A stretch of DNA of 64,000 bases from JAEZBP01 sp963832725 (GCA_963832725.1 CAWHVG010000008.1:93946-157945); one strand, 5' to 3'. Numbered from the stretch's first letter, positions 26,598-35,945 are shown. Notes: a model not told the origin generated them from the letters alone. Program-made: numbers and translations.

Positions 26598-28097
26598 ATG
26601 CGCTTACTTTGCTTTTGGGCGGTCGCCCTCCCGCTGGTGCTCGGCGGGTGTGGCCTGACACTCGACCTCCAGCCTCCCGACGACGGCGGCGGGATCGGGT
26701 TCGATGCCAAGGTGCGATCGGACGGATCCACGGCGCGGGCCTGCGGGACCAGCGCCGACTGCGACGACGGCAACCGCTGCAACGGCGCCGAGGTGTGTGT
26801 CTCCGGCCGCTGCGCGAGCGGGACGCCTCTCGTCTGCGACGACGGCACCGCGTGCACCAACGACTCCTGCTCGCCCGACCAGGGCTGTGTCCACGCGCCC
26901 GACGACACGCTCTGCGCCGACGACGGAATCGCCTGCACGATCGAGCGCTGCGATCCCAGCGGCGGCTGCCAGCGCGACCTGAGCCACGCCGCCTGTAACG
27001 ACGGCATCGCCTGCACGAGCGACGTCTGTGATCCCACGGCAGGCTGCGGGCACGAGGCGGTCGACACGAGCTGCGGGATGGGCGTCTGCGACCCGAGCAC
27101 CGGCTGCATGGGGACCGAGTGCGTGACGGACGGCGACTGCACGGCCGATCCCTGCGACATGGCGGTCCACTGTGTTCGGGGGATCTGCGTCCACACGTCG
27201 ATGGCCGACGGAGCCACCTGCGACGACGGGAACCCCTGCACGGACGTGAGCACCTGCAGCGGCGGCACGTGCGCGGGGACGGAGGTGACCACCTGTGCCG
27301 GGCAGCCTTGCTGGGTCTGCGATCCGGCCGGCCCCGGCTGTGACGGGAGCTCGCTGCAGCCGCGGGGAACGACCTGCAGCGACGGCAACCTCTGCACCCA
27401 GGGCGATGCGTGCACCGAGGCCGGAGTGTGCGAGGGAACGCACATCTCCTGTATCGACACGAACCCCTGCACCATGGACTCGTGCGATCCGACGGCGGGC
27501 TGCGTCTACGTCCCGGCGACGGGGAGGATGTGCAACGACGACGACCCGTGCACGCACAACGACATGTGCCGCCCGGACGGAACCTGCGCCGGCGTCTCGC
27601 CGTGTGACGACGGGAACCCCTGCACCCACGACTGCGGCTATCCCCCTACCTACTGCACCCACATGCCGGTCACGAACGGCACCCTTTGCAACGACGGCGA
27701 TCCGTGCACGACCGGGGAGACCTGTCAGATTGGCGACTGCCGGGGCGAGCCCACATGCCCGAGCTCGACCTGCGCACCGCAGGCGTGCACCGGCGGCACC
27801 TGCACGATGCTCCCACCACCCAGCACCTGCAGCCACGTGATCTGCACGGGCACGCCGGGCACGTGCACCTGTGTCAGCGGATGGAGCGACTGCGACGGGG
27901 ACGGGATCTGCGAGTGTGCCGTGGGGACTGGCCTGGTGATGTGCAGCCCAGCGGGCAGCGGCACCGCGCGGACCTGCAACGCAATCGTCGACTGCACCGT
28001 CGGAGCAACGGATTGCCCCCCGCTGGCCTCGGAGTGCTGTCCCTGCACGGGGGTCTGCTACGACCCCGCGGTTCCCGAAGCCTGCACGTGCCCGTAG
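26598..28097 (+). CDS. Large Cys-rich repeat lipoprotein
   Basis: The 499-residue protein starts at ATG 26598 with lipoprotein signal LPLVLGGCGLTLD. The remainder is about a dozen Cys-rich modules with recurring CDDGNPCT, CNDGIACTSDVCDPTAGC and CDPSGGC motifs. Each has several Cys with Asp/Asn-Gly-Asp turns, a style widespread in myxobacterial surface proteins. These modules are probably disulfide-stabilised and may bind calcium through their DDG loops. The last 90 residues are more divergent (CDGDGICECAVGTG, ECCPCTGVC). Likely location is the outer-membrane surface; function is unknown. The AT-richer ATG context and non-coding 150 bases upstream support the start. Confidence 0.85.
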   Translation: MRLLCFWAVALPLVLGGCGLTLDLQPPDDGGGIGFDAKVRSDGSTARACGTSADCDDGNRCNGAEVCVSGRCASGTPLVCDDGTACTNDSCSPDQGCVHAPDDTLCADDGIACTIERCDPSGGCQRDLSHAACNDGIACTSDVCDPTAGCGHEAVDTSCGMGVCDPSTGCMGTECVTDGDCTADPCDMAVHCVRGICVHTSMADGATCDDGNPCTDVSTCSGGTCAGTEVTTCAGQPCWVCDPAGPGCDGSSLQPRGTTCSDGNLCTQGDACTEAGVCEGTHISCIDTNPCTMDSCDPTAGCVYVPATGRMCNDDDPCTHNDMCRPDGTCAGVSPCDDGNPCTHDCGYPPTYCTHMPVTNGTLCNDGDPCTTGETCQIGDCRGEPTCPSSTCAPQACTGGTCTMLPPPSTCSHVICTGTPGTCTCVSGWSDCDGDGICECAVGTGLVMCSPAGSGTARTCNAIVDCTVGATDCPPLASECCPCTGVCYDPAVPEACTCP

Positions 28098-28211
28098 AGC
28101 GCGTCGTCGTGACACGCGTCGCGCTTCGGTCGGCCGAACCGCGCGCCCGGCGCGGTGAAAGCTAGTCGATCGGACGCTGCTTGTCCGTTCAGCATGTGGT
28201 AGCGTCCGGCC

Positions 28212-28832
28212 GTGATCGGACGGCTGCGAGGTGTGATCGCGGACCGCTCGCCGGACGGCTCCTGCATCGTCGACGTCTCTGGCGTCGGCTACGAGGTCTT
28301 CGTCCCGCTGGGCACGCTCGGGAGGCTCCCGGAAGACCCGGAAGCCGTGACGCTGCACGTGCACACCCACGTGCGGGAAGACGCGCTGATGCTCTACGGC
28401 TTCGCGCGGCCCGAGGACCGCACCGCCTTCCGCACGCTCCTCGGGATCTCCAACGTCGGCCCCAAGCTGGCGCTGGCCATCCTCGGCGCGATGGACGCGC
28501 GCCAGCTCGCCGCCGCCATCGCCGCCCAGGACGAGAAGCGCTTCAAGGGCATCCCGGGCGTCGGCAAGCGCACGGCCGAGCGCATCCTGCTCGAGCTGCG
28601 CGACAAGCTCGGGTTCGTGAGCCTCGGGGCGCCTGCGCCGGCCAAGAAGCGCGGCGCCAGCCCGGCACCGGCCATCGACGCGAGCGCACCCTTGATCGAG
28701 CTCGCCAACGTGCTCGTCGGCATGGGCTTCAAGTCGACCGAGGCGGATCGCGCCGTCGCCGCCATCGCCGAGACGGCCGAGGGAAAGCCGATGGAGACCC
28801 TCCTCAAAGACGCGCTCGCGCAGCTGAGCTGA
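28212..28832 (+). CDS. ruvA: Holliday junction DNA helicase subunit RuvA
   Basis: The 206-residue protein starts at GTG 28212 with MIGRLRGVIADRSPDG, the standard N-terminal OB fold. Helix-hairpin-helix motifs follow (LLGISNVGPKLALAILGA near residue 77 and FKGIPGVGKRTAERILLELR near 112). The C-terminal RuvB-contacting domain is LANVLVGMGFKSTEADRAVA. RuvA tetramers bind four-way junctions and recruit RuvB for branch migration. The length is normal for the family. ruvB follows 166 bases downstream, while ruvC is not in the window. Frame and motifs are intact. Confidence 0.97.
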   Translation: MIGRLRGVIADRSPDGSCIVDVSGVGYEVFVPLGTLGRLPEDPEAVTLHVHTHVREDALMLYGFARPEDRTAFRTLLGISNVGPKLALAILGAMDARQLAAAIAAQDEKRFKGIPGVGKRTAERILLELRDKLGFVSLGAPAPAKKRGASPAPAIDASAPLIELANVLVGMGFKSTEADRAVAAIAETAEGKPMETLLKDALAQLS

Positions 28833-28998
28833 GATGTCCGAGGTGGAGGTCGTGACCGGTATGGCCGAGCAATCGGCGTCGAGATTGGGGGCGCGCCCCC
28901 GCAGGAAGTGCAAAGCACGTTCGAGGAGGCTCGCCCCCGAGATCGGCGTCGAGGGCCGGCCAGAACGTGTTGCGACTTCCGCGGAGGACATCTAGGCC
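28833..28998. other. ruvA-ruvB spacer with palindrome
   Basis: A perfect 14-bp palindrome GGGGGCGCGCCCCC lies at 28887-28900, and ATCGGCGTCGAG occurs twice (about 28872 and 28940). These may form an RNA hairpin between the two genes. No gene is seen. Confidence 0.4.
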
Positions 28999-30042
28999 AT
29001 GCCGATCAAGCGACCGACCCAGCCGGCCGAGGAGGACGTGCTCGACCCCACCGAGGAGGAAAACGAGAGCCGCGAGGACGCGAGCCTGCGCCCGAAGCTC
29101 CTCGACGACTTCGTCGGCCAGCCGCAGCTCGTCTCCAACCTGAAGGTCTACGTGCAGGCCGCGACCGCCCGCGGCGGCGCGCTCGACCACGTGCTCCTCT
29201 ACGGCCCGCCCGGCCTCGGCAAGACCACCCTCGGCTTCATCCTGGCCGAGGAGCTCGGCGTGAAGATCCACGTCGCCCACGCTCCGGGCATCGAGCACAA
29301 GGGTCAGCTCGCGGCGCTCTTGACCAAGATCGAGCCGAACGACGTCCTCTTCATCGACGAGATCCACCGCCTGAGCAGCGTCGTCGAGGAGAACCTCTAC
29401 ACGGCGATGGAGGACTACCGGATCGACGTCGTGCAGGGCGACGGCCCGATGGCCACGGCGTGGACCATCCGGCTCTCGCCCTTCACGCTGGTCGGCGCCA
29501 CCACCCGGACCGGTCTCCTCACCGGCCCCATGCTCTCCCGCTTCGGCATCGAAGCGCGCCTCGACTACTACGCGCCCGAGGACCTCTCACGGATCGTCCA
29601 CCGCAGCGCGTCGATCCTCGAGGTGGAGATCACCGACGACGCCTGCGTCGAGATCGCCCGCCGGGCTCGGGGCACACCCCGCATCGCCAACCGGCTGCTC
29701 CGCCGGGCGCGCGACTTCGCGGAGGTGCTCGGCGACGGCCGGCTCGACGCGCAGGCGGCCAAGGAAGCGCTGACCCGGCTGGAGGTCGACGAGGCCGGCC
29801 TCGACGAGATGAACCGGCGCTTTCTGCGCGTGATCATCGAGACCTACAACGGCGGCCCGGTCGGCATCGAGGCGCTCGCGGCCACCCTGAGCGAGCCGCG
29901 CGACACCCTCGAGGACGTGATCGAGCCCTTCCTGCTCCAGCACGGCTTCCTGGCCCGCACCGCTCGCGGCCGGATGGCCACCGAGCGGGCGTACCTCCAC
30001 CTCGGCATCCCGATCGGGATCAAGCAGCGGACCCTCTTCTGA
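28999..30042 (+). CDS. ruvB: Holliday junction DNA helicase RuvB
   Basis: This 347-residue AAA+ motor starts at ATG 28999. Walker A is LLYGPPGLGKTTLGFILAEE near residue 70, Walker B is DVLFIDEIHRLSSVVEENLY near 115, sensor 1 is LVGATTRTGLLTGPMLSRFG near 165, and the arginine-finger region is GTPRIANRLLRRARDFAEV near 220. The C-terminal winged helix ends LHLGIPIGIKQRTLF. It pumps DNA through RuvA-bound Holliday junctions. All motifs are present and the length is typical. It is the intact housekeeping gene nearest the damaged cysDN region. Confidence 0.98.
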   Translation: MPIKRPTQPAEEDVLDPTEEENESREDASLRPKLLDDFVGQPQLVSNLKVYVQAATARGGALDHVLLYGPPGLGKTTLGFILAEELGVKIHVAHAPGIEHKGQLAALLTKIEPNDVLFIDEIHRLSSVVEENLYTAMEDYRIDVVQGDGPMATAWTIRLSPFTLVGATTRTGLLTGPMLSRFGIEARLDYYAPEDLSRIVHRSASILEVEITDDACVEIARRARGTPRIANRLLRRARDFAEVLGDGRLDAQAAKEALTRLEVDEAGLDEMNRRFLRVIIETYNGGPVGIEALAATLSEPRDTLEDVIEPFLLQHGFLARTARGRMATERAYLHLGIPIGIKQRTLF

Positions 30043-30151
30043 CGTGAGCGCCCTCGACACCGACACGCGCGGCGAACGCTTGCGAGCACGCGCGCGACTC
30101 ACTGGACGCGCCGGCGCGCGGGCGGTACCCCGGAGAGGTCGAGGACGACAT

Positions 30152-30173
30152 TTCCGACTCAACCGGTCGGGAA
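30152..30173. promoter_or_regulatory. Imperfect dyad upstream of cysD
   Basis: TTCCGAC and GTCGGGAA form an interrupted inverted repeat 41 bases before the cysD start. A TAGAAT hexamer at 30178-30183 could be a -10 element. A sulfur-responsive regulator site is possible but unproven. Confidence 0.35.
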
Positions 30174-30213
30174 TTGCTAGAATCGAATCGATGCGCTAAG
30201 GAATCGCAGACCC

Positions 30214-31123
30214 ATGGCCACCTACCAGCTCACACACCTCAGGGCGCTCGAGGACGAGGCCATTCACATACTTAGGGAGGTCGCGGCCGAGCGGGAGCGG
30301 CCGGTCCTGCTCTTCTCCGGCGGCAAGGACTCGATCGTCATCCTGCACCTCGCGTGAAGGCGTTCCGTCCGGCCCGCTTCCCGTTCCCGCTGATCCACGT
30401 GGACACCGGGCACAACTTCCCGGAGACCCTCGACTTTCGCGACCGCAAGGTGGAAGAGCTGGGCGAGCGGCTCGATGGTCGCCAGCGTGCAGCGACTCCA
30501 TCGACGCCGGGCGCGCGGTCGAGGACAAGGGCCCGCGCGCGTCGCGCAACCGCTTGCAGACCGTGACGCTGCTCGACGCTATCGAGGAGAACGGTTCGAT
30601 GCCGCGATCGGCGGGGCGCGCCGGGACGAGGAGCGCGCGCGCGCGAAGGAGCGCATCTTCAGCCACCGCGACGAGTTCGGGCAGTGGGATCCGAAGAAGC
30701 AGCGGCCGGAGCTGTGGAGCCTGTACAACGGCCGCGTGCGCGAGGGCGAGCACTTGCGCGTGTTCCCGCTGTAGAACTGGACCGAGCTCGACGTGTGGCA
30801 GTACATCCGCCACGAGGCGATCGCGCTGCCCGAGCTGTACTTCGCGCACGAGCGGCCGTGTTCGAGCGCGACGGGATGTTCTACGCGGCGAACCCCACAT
30901 CACGATGCTGCCGGGCGAGACGATCACGCCGCGAGGTGGTCCGGTTCCGCACCATCGGCGACATGACGTGCACCGGCGCGGTCGCGGTCGAAGCGGCCGC
31001 ACACTCGACGAGGTGATCGAGGAGGTCGCCGCCGCACGCGTGACCGAGCGCGGCGCGACCCGCGCGGACGATCGGTTCACCGAGGCGGCGATGGAAGACC
31101 GCAAGCGCGAGGGCTACTTCTGA
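30214..31123 (+). pseudogene. cysD: Sulfate adenylyltransferase subunit 2 (CysD), several frame breaks and stops
   Basis: ATG 30214 reads MATYQLTHLRALEDEAIHIL, then the PP-loop LLFSGGKDSIVILHLA, hitting TGA at 30354 where one base is missing. The family sequence continues in other frames: FPFPLIHVDTGHNFPETLDF, then SRNRLQTVTLLDAIEE, GGARRDEERARAKERIFSHR, then DEFGQWDPKKQRPELW. VFPL is followed by an in-frame TAG near 30772, then NWTELDVWQYIRHEAIALPE. The last frame covers RFRTIGDMTCTGAVAVE and ends at 31123. CysD uses ATP and sulfate to make adenylyl sulfate with CysN. Because family sequence survives across at least five breaks, sequence error is likelier than decay, but as given the gene cannot be translated. 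Confidence 0.85.
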
Positions 31124-31136
31124 GCCCGACGGGTCG

Positions 31137-31161
31137 AGATATCTCACCAACTGAGATATCT
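31137..31161. promoter_or_regulatory. AT-rich perfect 10-bp inverted repeat between cysD and cysN
   Basis: AGATATCTCA-CCAAC-TGAGATATCT begins 14 bases after the cysD stop. It is strikingly AT-rich for this genome. It could be an operator for cysN or a stem-loop at the end of the cysD transcript; a T-run (TCGTTTTTGG) follows shortly after. Confidence 0.55.
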
Positions 31162-31279
31162 GGGTCGTTTTTGGCGTCCCAGGGACTGAAAACGGCCTCT
31201 GGGGCGCTTTTCGACTCCGATTCGACGCTGATTATCTTAGGAACTGAGAGAACTCGTTACGCGAGACGGGACTACTGAG

Positions 31280-32577
31280 ATGGGCGAGATCGTCACGACG
31301 GGCAGCGGCCGGGGATCCACGAGGATAGCGATCTGTTGCGGTTCTCACCGCGGGCAGGGTGGACGACGGCAAGTCGACGCTGATCGGCCGGCTCCTCTAC
31401 GACACGAAGACCGCGTTCGAGGATCAGCTCCAGCACGTGGAGGACGTGGCCGGCGGCGCGGCGACGAGAGCACCAACCTGGCGCTGCTCACCGACGGCCT
31501 GCGCGCCGAGCGCGAGCAGGGCATCACCATCGACGTCGCGTACCGCTACTTCGCCACCCAGCGGCGCAAGTTCATCATCGCCGACACGCCGGGCCACATC
31601 CAGTACACGCGCAACATGGTGACCGGCGCCTCGACGGCGAACCTGGCCATCATCCTCGTCGACGCGCGCAAGGGCCTGGTCGAGCAGTCGCGCCGGCACA
31701 CCTTCCTCGCCTCGCTGCTGCGCATCCCGCACATCTTGTTCGCGGTGAACAAGATGGATCTGGTCGACTGCGACGAGGCGAGTCTTCGGCGGATCAAGGC
31801 CGAGTTCACGGACTGGTCGGCGCAAGCTCCAGGTCCGGGACTCTCGTTCATCCCGATCAGCGCCCTGACACGGCGCAACGTGGTCGAGCGCGGCCGAGAT
31901 GCCGTGGTGCCACGGCACGCCGCTGCTCTATCACCTCGAGACGGTGCACATCGCTCGGACCGCAACCTGATCGACGTGCGCTTCCCGGTGCAATGGGTGA
32001 TCCGGCCGCAGTCGGAGTCGCCGAGCACCACGACTATCGCGGCTACGCCGGGCAGGTCGTCCGGCGGCGTGCTCAAGCCCGGCGACGACGTGATCGTCCT
32101 GCCGAGCGGTTTCTCGACCAAGATCGCGCAGATCGAGACCCAGGGCGGCCGGCTCGACGAAGCGTATCGCGCCGATGAGCGTGACGGTCCACCTCGAGGA
32201 CGACCTCGACGTCAGCCGCGGCGACATGATCTGCCGGCCGAACAACCAGCCGATCGTCGGCCAGGATCTCGACGCGATGATCTGCTGGATGACCGACCGG
32301 CCGCTGCAGCCGAAGGGCCGCTACGCGCTCAAGCACACCACGCGGTGGGTGCGCGCGATGGTCACCGATCTGCAGTACAAGCTGGACGTGAACACGCGTC
32401 CACCGCGATCGAAGGGCCGGAGCAGCTCGGGCTGAACGACATCGGCCGCGTCCGGCTGCGCACCACGGCGCCCATCTTCTACGACGCCTACTCGCCGCAA
32501 CCGCACGACCGGCTCGTTCATCCTCGTCGACGAGGCCACGAACGACGACCGTCGGCGCGGGCATGCTCAACCAGTAG
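31280..32577 (+). pseudogene. cysN: Sulfate adenylyltransferase subunit 1 (CysN GTPase), several frame breaks
   Basis: ATG 31280 opens the gene. Family sequence is spread over shifting frames: DDGKSTLIGRLLYDTKTAFE (P-loop), then GDESTNLALLTDGLRAEREQ, GITIDVAYRYFATQRRKF, DTPGHIQYTRNMVTGAST, FAVNKMDLVDCDE, RNLIDVRFPVQWVIRPQSE, MSVTVHLEDDLDVSRGDMIC and RPLQPKGRYALKHTTRWVRA. The end is VGAGMLNQ and the stop lies at 32577. CysN is the GTPase partner that drives CysD. No CysC domain follows. The order ruvB-cysD-cysN suggests a sulfate-assimilation pair. The number of breaks in conserved sequence points to low-quality consensus here. Confidence 0.85.
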
Positions 32578-32592
32578 TAGGGCGACTGCTCT

Positions 32593-33594
32593 TCAGGCCA
32601 GCCGGAGCTGCAGCACCGAGGGCGAGAGCGCGCCGGCTCGGTCGCAGAGGCGGCGCGGATCCATGTCGCAGCGCGAGAGCGTGAACGTCGGCGCGCGGGG
32701 ACCGTTCGTGCCCGCGCGGGTGGTGACGGCGCGCTGGTATCCCGCCCGCCGCACAGCCGCGACCACGCGCGCGTCACTGTCGCCGTTCGGATAGCAGAAG
32801 GACTCGACCGGGCGTTCAATCCGCTCCTCGATGATCGCCTTGGAGCGCGCCGCCTCGTGGTCCAACGTGCCCTCGTCGCACTGCGGCAAGAGGACGTGGC
32901 TCATCGAGTGCGAGCCGATCTCGTGCCCCTCCGCCGCCAGCGCGCGCACCTCGCTCCAGGACATCATCCCCGCCCACGCGGGCACTTCGGCGCCCGTGCG
33001 CACCTTCAACGCGCGGACGAGCCGCTCGCGGTCGGTCGGCGACAACGTCTTGGCGACCTCCGCCAGCGCGGGCGCCAGCGCCTTCGTTCGCCGCCGCGCG
33101 CGGAAGAGCCCCGACAGCACGCCTCGCTCACCCGCCGAGCGCACCGCGAAGCCCAGCTCGTCGTGCCAGAGCGGGCGCTGCGACTCAATCGCATCGACAG
33201 GGACGAAGAAGGTGGCTCGCACGCCGTGCCGCGTCAGCACCGGGCGGGCGTGGACGGAGTTGTCGCGCTGGCCGTCGTCGAAGGTGAGCGCCAACAGAGG
33301 GCGCTCCGGCCGCTCGCCCGCCGCGTGCCGCCGATGGAGCTCCGCGAGCGGCCCGAGCGTGTAGCGCGGCGCGAGCGCGCAGAGGAGCCACGAGAGCTCG
33401 CCGGGCGTGATCGTCAGCCCGGGATAGGGATAGCGAGCCCGCTGCTCCGCCGGCAGCACGCGGTGAAAGGTGAGCACGACGAGCTTGCCGCGGGTCGGCG
33501 CGAGCCAGCCGGTCCGCGCGCCGGCGTGAGCGATGGCGTCGCGCGCGAAGTGGCGCATCGGTCGAGCGAAGGGAGCGAGCACGTGGGTAGCCAT
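32593..33594 (-). CDS. Polysaccharide deacetylase (NodB family)
   Basis: This 333-residue protein starts at ATG 33594. The NodB motifs are LVVLTFHRVLP near residue 40, LLALTFDDGQRDNSVHARPV near 100 (TFDD metal/catalytic site), HEIGSHSMSHVLLPQC near 225 (HSxxH metal ligands) and ESFCYPNGDSDARVV near 265. Family enzymes remove N-acetyl groups from chitin-like or exopolysaccharide chains. There is no clear signal peptide, but the N-terminus is basic. It is divergent from a glycosyltransferase gene, which suggests exopolysaccharide work. It ends 15 bases from the cysN stop, convergently. Confidence 0.85.
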   Translation of the reverse strand: MATHVLAPFARPMRHFARDAIAHAGARTGWLAPTRGKLVVLTFHRVLPAEQRARYPYPGLTITPGELSWLLCALAPRYTLGPLAELHRRHAAGERPERPLLALTFDDGQRDNSVHARPVLTRHGVRATFFVPVDAIESQRPLWHDELGFAVRSAGERGVLSGLFRARRRTKALAPALAEVAKTLSPTDRERLVRALKVRTGAEVPAWAGMMSWSEVRALAAEGHEIGSHSMSHVLLPQCDEGTLDHEAARSKAIIEERIERPVESFCYPNGDSDARVVAAVRRAGYQRAVTTRAGTNGPRAPTFTLSRCDMDPRRLCDRAGALSPSVLQLRLA

Positions 33595-33843
33595 CCGCTC
33601 CGAAACACCGCTCCGAGCTCGCGCGAATTAGCACGAACCCTGCGCTTCGTTCGGAGCTCGAGCGTGCCGTCGTCCCGAAGCTCGAGGCCGGACCGAGCTT
33701 CGGGGCGCCGGTACGGTACTGGGCCCCATAGGACCGCGCCCTCGCTCGAAAAGTCTCGACAATCCGCCTCGAATTTCGAGACGCCGGTACTAGCTGTCAC
33801 GTCCGTGCGGCGTCCCTCGCCCCAGCATGAACACGGAGAACGG
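33595..33843. other. Divergent intergenic region rich in short repeats
   Basis: About 250 bases contain copy 2 of the 33-bp element, repeated CTCGAG and GCCGGTAC blocks (GCGCCGGTACGGTACTGG, GACGCCGGTACTAGC) and TCTCGACAAT/TTTCGAGACG half-palindromes. Promoters for the deacetylase and glycosyltransferase must lie here. No gene is seen. Confidence 0.4.
33631..33663 (-). repeat. Copy 2 of the 33-bp dispersed element
   Basis: Matches 13886-13918 with three mismatches. On the minus strand it ends 37 bases upstream of the deacetylase ATG, so it may be a shared promoter or leader element. Confidence 0.6.
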
Positions 33844-35191
33844 ATGCGGATTGCGTATTTGATTAGCCAGTATCCGGCGCCCTCTCACACATTCATCCGG
33901 CGCGAGATCGAGGCCCTTCGGGCGGCGGGCATCGACGTCCACACCTTCAGCGTCCGCCCGCCGCACGCCTCGGAGCTCGCCTGCATCGACACCGAGGAGC
34001 ACGCGCGCACCTACTATCTGCTCGAGCACGAAGCGGATTCTCGTCCGCGCCAACGCCCGGGCCTTCGTCCGCGGCCCGCGTCGCTACCTGCGGACGTTCT
34101 GGGACGCGCTCCGCCACCGCGGCGCCGGGAGCCGCGCCGCGCTCTGGTCGATCTTCCACTTCGGTGAATCGATGCTCCTGGCCGAAGAGCTCGAGGCACG
34201 GGGCATCACCCACCTCCACAATCACTTCGCCAACGCGAGCGCCACGGTCGGATACCTGGCGAGCCGTCACCTCTCGCTGCCGTGGAGCCTGACCCTGCAC
34301 GGGAGCGTCGAATTCGATCACCCCTCGCGAGAGCTGCTGCCGGAGAAGATTGAGCACGCGACGTTCGTGGCCTGCGCCAGCCACTACGTCCGGTCCCAGG
34401 CGATGCGCACCGTCCCGATGGCGCTCTGGAACAAGCTCGCCCTGGTCCGCTGCGGCGTCCCGCTCGATCGTTGCCCCACCCGGCAAGCACCACCGCGCCG
34501 GGGACGGCTGCGCATCGTGTCGGTCGGCCGGCTCGCCCCCGAGAAGGGTCAGCTCGGGCTGCTGGAGGCGCTCCGCGGGGCGCTGGACGCGGGCGTGGAC
34601 GCCGAGCTCAGCCTGGTCGGCGACGGGCCGATGCGCGCGGCGCTGGAGGCACGAGCCGACGCGTTCGGGCTGCGCGACCGTTGCGACTTCGTGGGACGCT
34701 GCAGCGAGGACGAGGTGCTGCGGCGGGTCGCCCGCGCGGACGTCTTCGCCCTCGCGAGCTTCATGGAGGGGCTGCCGGTCGCCCTGATGGAAGCCATGGC
34801 GCTCGGTGTGCCGGTGGTGGCGCCGTCCGTGGCGGGCATCCCCGAGCTGGTCGAGCCCAACGAGACCGGGCTGCTCTTCCCGACCGGTGACTTCGACGCG
34901 CTCGCGCGCTGTCTGATCCGGCTCTGGCGAGACCCGGCCCTCGGCGCGCAGCTGGCCCAGGCGGGACGCGAGCGCGTGCTGGAGGAGTTCACCGCGCCCT
35001 CCGTGGCCGCGCCGCTGATCCGGCTCCTGCGCCGCTCGCACGGCGCACCGGAGAGCCCCGCGTTCGAGACCCTGCACGCGCCGCCGATGCCCCCGGTCGA
35101 GGAGGCGCCGCGGGAGGTGGTGCGGCCGCCCGCGAGACCGAGCCGTCCCCCGCTGCGGATCGAGGAGCCGAGCGCCGACGTTCGGCCGTGA
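33844..35191 (+). CDS. Glycosyltransferase family 4, frameshifted near 34035
   Basis: ATG 33844 gives MRIAYLISQYPAPSHTFIRR, the GT4 N-terminal Rossmann strand and SHTF loop. Near 34035 the frame slips; the next frame resumes with RILVRANARAFVRGPRRYLR and continues HFGESMLLAEELEARGITHL, then HNHFANASATVGYLA. The C-terminal GT-B domain carries IVSVGRLAPEKGQLGLLEAL, LSLVGDGPMRAALEA and the E-x7-E motif in SFMEGLPVALMEAMALGVPV. The restored protein has about 448 residues and probably transfers a sugar nucleotide onto a lipid-linked or capsular glycan. The divergent deacetylase fits one exopolysaccharide locus. Confidence 0.82.
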
Positions 35192-35330
35192 GCCCACGTC
35201 GACCTGCGATGCCTGCGGTCGTCGAGGAGCGAGCGCCGACGTACGTCCTCGAGCCCACATCGACCCGCGACGCCTGCGGTCGAGGAACGCGTCGAGGAGC
35301 CGCGGGCCGACGTTCGGCCCCGAGCCGCGG
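35161..35330 (+). repeat. Imperfect tandem repeat at the end of the glycosyltransferase gene
   Basis: Three imperfect units of about 62-68 bp begin near 35161, 35223 and 35292. They share CGAGGAGC, GCCGACGTTCGG and CGAGCC, and units one and two share CGACGCCTGCGGTCG-like ends. The first unit includes the stop of the glycosyltransferase; the rest is non-coding. Confidence 0.6.
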
Positions 35331-35336
35331 GGGGCG

Positions 35337-35945
35337 TCAGCCGCGGGCGAAGAAGCGGCTCGTCTCTGCCGCCTCCCTCGAGACCAGGCGGCCGTAGTAG
35401 GGCTCGACAGCATCACGATCGACCAGCTCGCAGCCGATCGCGAGCCGCAGCACGTAGCCCGCGAGGATGTCTGCGACGGTGAAGCGATCGCCCGCGAGGT
35501 AGCCCTCCTTCGGAAGCATCGACGCGAGCGCCTCGAGCTTCGAGCGCAGCCTCCGCTCGTGCAGCGCGAAGTACTCCGGACCGAGGATCCCGGCGCGGCT
35601 GACCGCACACTCCACCAGCCGGCCCTCGAGGTTCTCGCCGAGCAGCCCGAGCCAGAAGAGGTACGAAGCGCGCTCCGGCTCGCGCGGGCCCACCCACAGC
35701 TTCGGCTCGTCGAACGCCTCGGCCAGAAGCTGGCAGATCGCCGTGCTCTCGAGCAAGGTCTCGCCGCGGAACTCCACGGTGGGGATCTGCCCCAGCGGGT
35801 TCTTCTCCAGATAGGGTCCCGCCCGGTGCTCGCCGGGCTTCACCCGGCGCTCCTCGACGTCCAGACCGAGCTCGGCGGCCAGCCAGCGGACCTTCCCGCT
35901 GCGATCGAAGTCGCCGAACGAATAGAGGACGATCGTTTCGCTCAT
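35337..35945 (-). CDS. Glutathione S-transferase family protein
   Basis: The 202-residue protein starts at ATG 35945. The thioredoxin-like N-terminal half is TIVLYSFGDFDRSGKVRWLA, then NPLGQIPTVEFRGETLLEST (cis-Pro and the ES glutathione-binding pair near residues 54-68). The helical C-terminal half includes YLAGDRFTVADILAGYVL with the conserved Asp of the N-capping box. The substrate is unknown; such proteins detoxify electrophiles or act in small-molecule catabolism. It is transcribed alone, toward the repeated non-coding stretch. Confidence 0.85.
   Translation of the reverse strand: MSETIVLYSFGDFDRSGKVRWLAAELGLDVEERRVKPGEHRAGPYLEKNPLGQIPTVEFRGETLLESTAICQLLAEAFDEPKLWVGPREPERASYLFWLGLLGENLEGRLVECAVSRAGILGPEYFALHERRLRSKLEALASMLPKEGYLAGDRFTVADILAGYVLRLAIGCELVDRDAVEPYYGRLVSREAAETSRFFARG

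Noticed and set aside
26604..28991. Minus-strand 795-codon open frame over the Cys-rich lipoprotein and ruvA
   Set aside because: ruvA on the plus strand is unmistakable and the antisense product is low-complexity Ala/Val/Arg.
30214..32577. Programmed ribosomal frameshifting in cysD and cysN
   Set aside because: Too many breaks in both directions plus an in-frame TAG. A single slip site could not restore the proteins.
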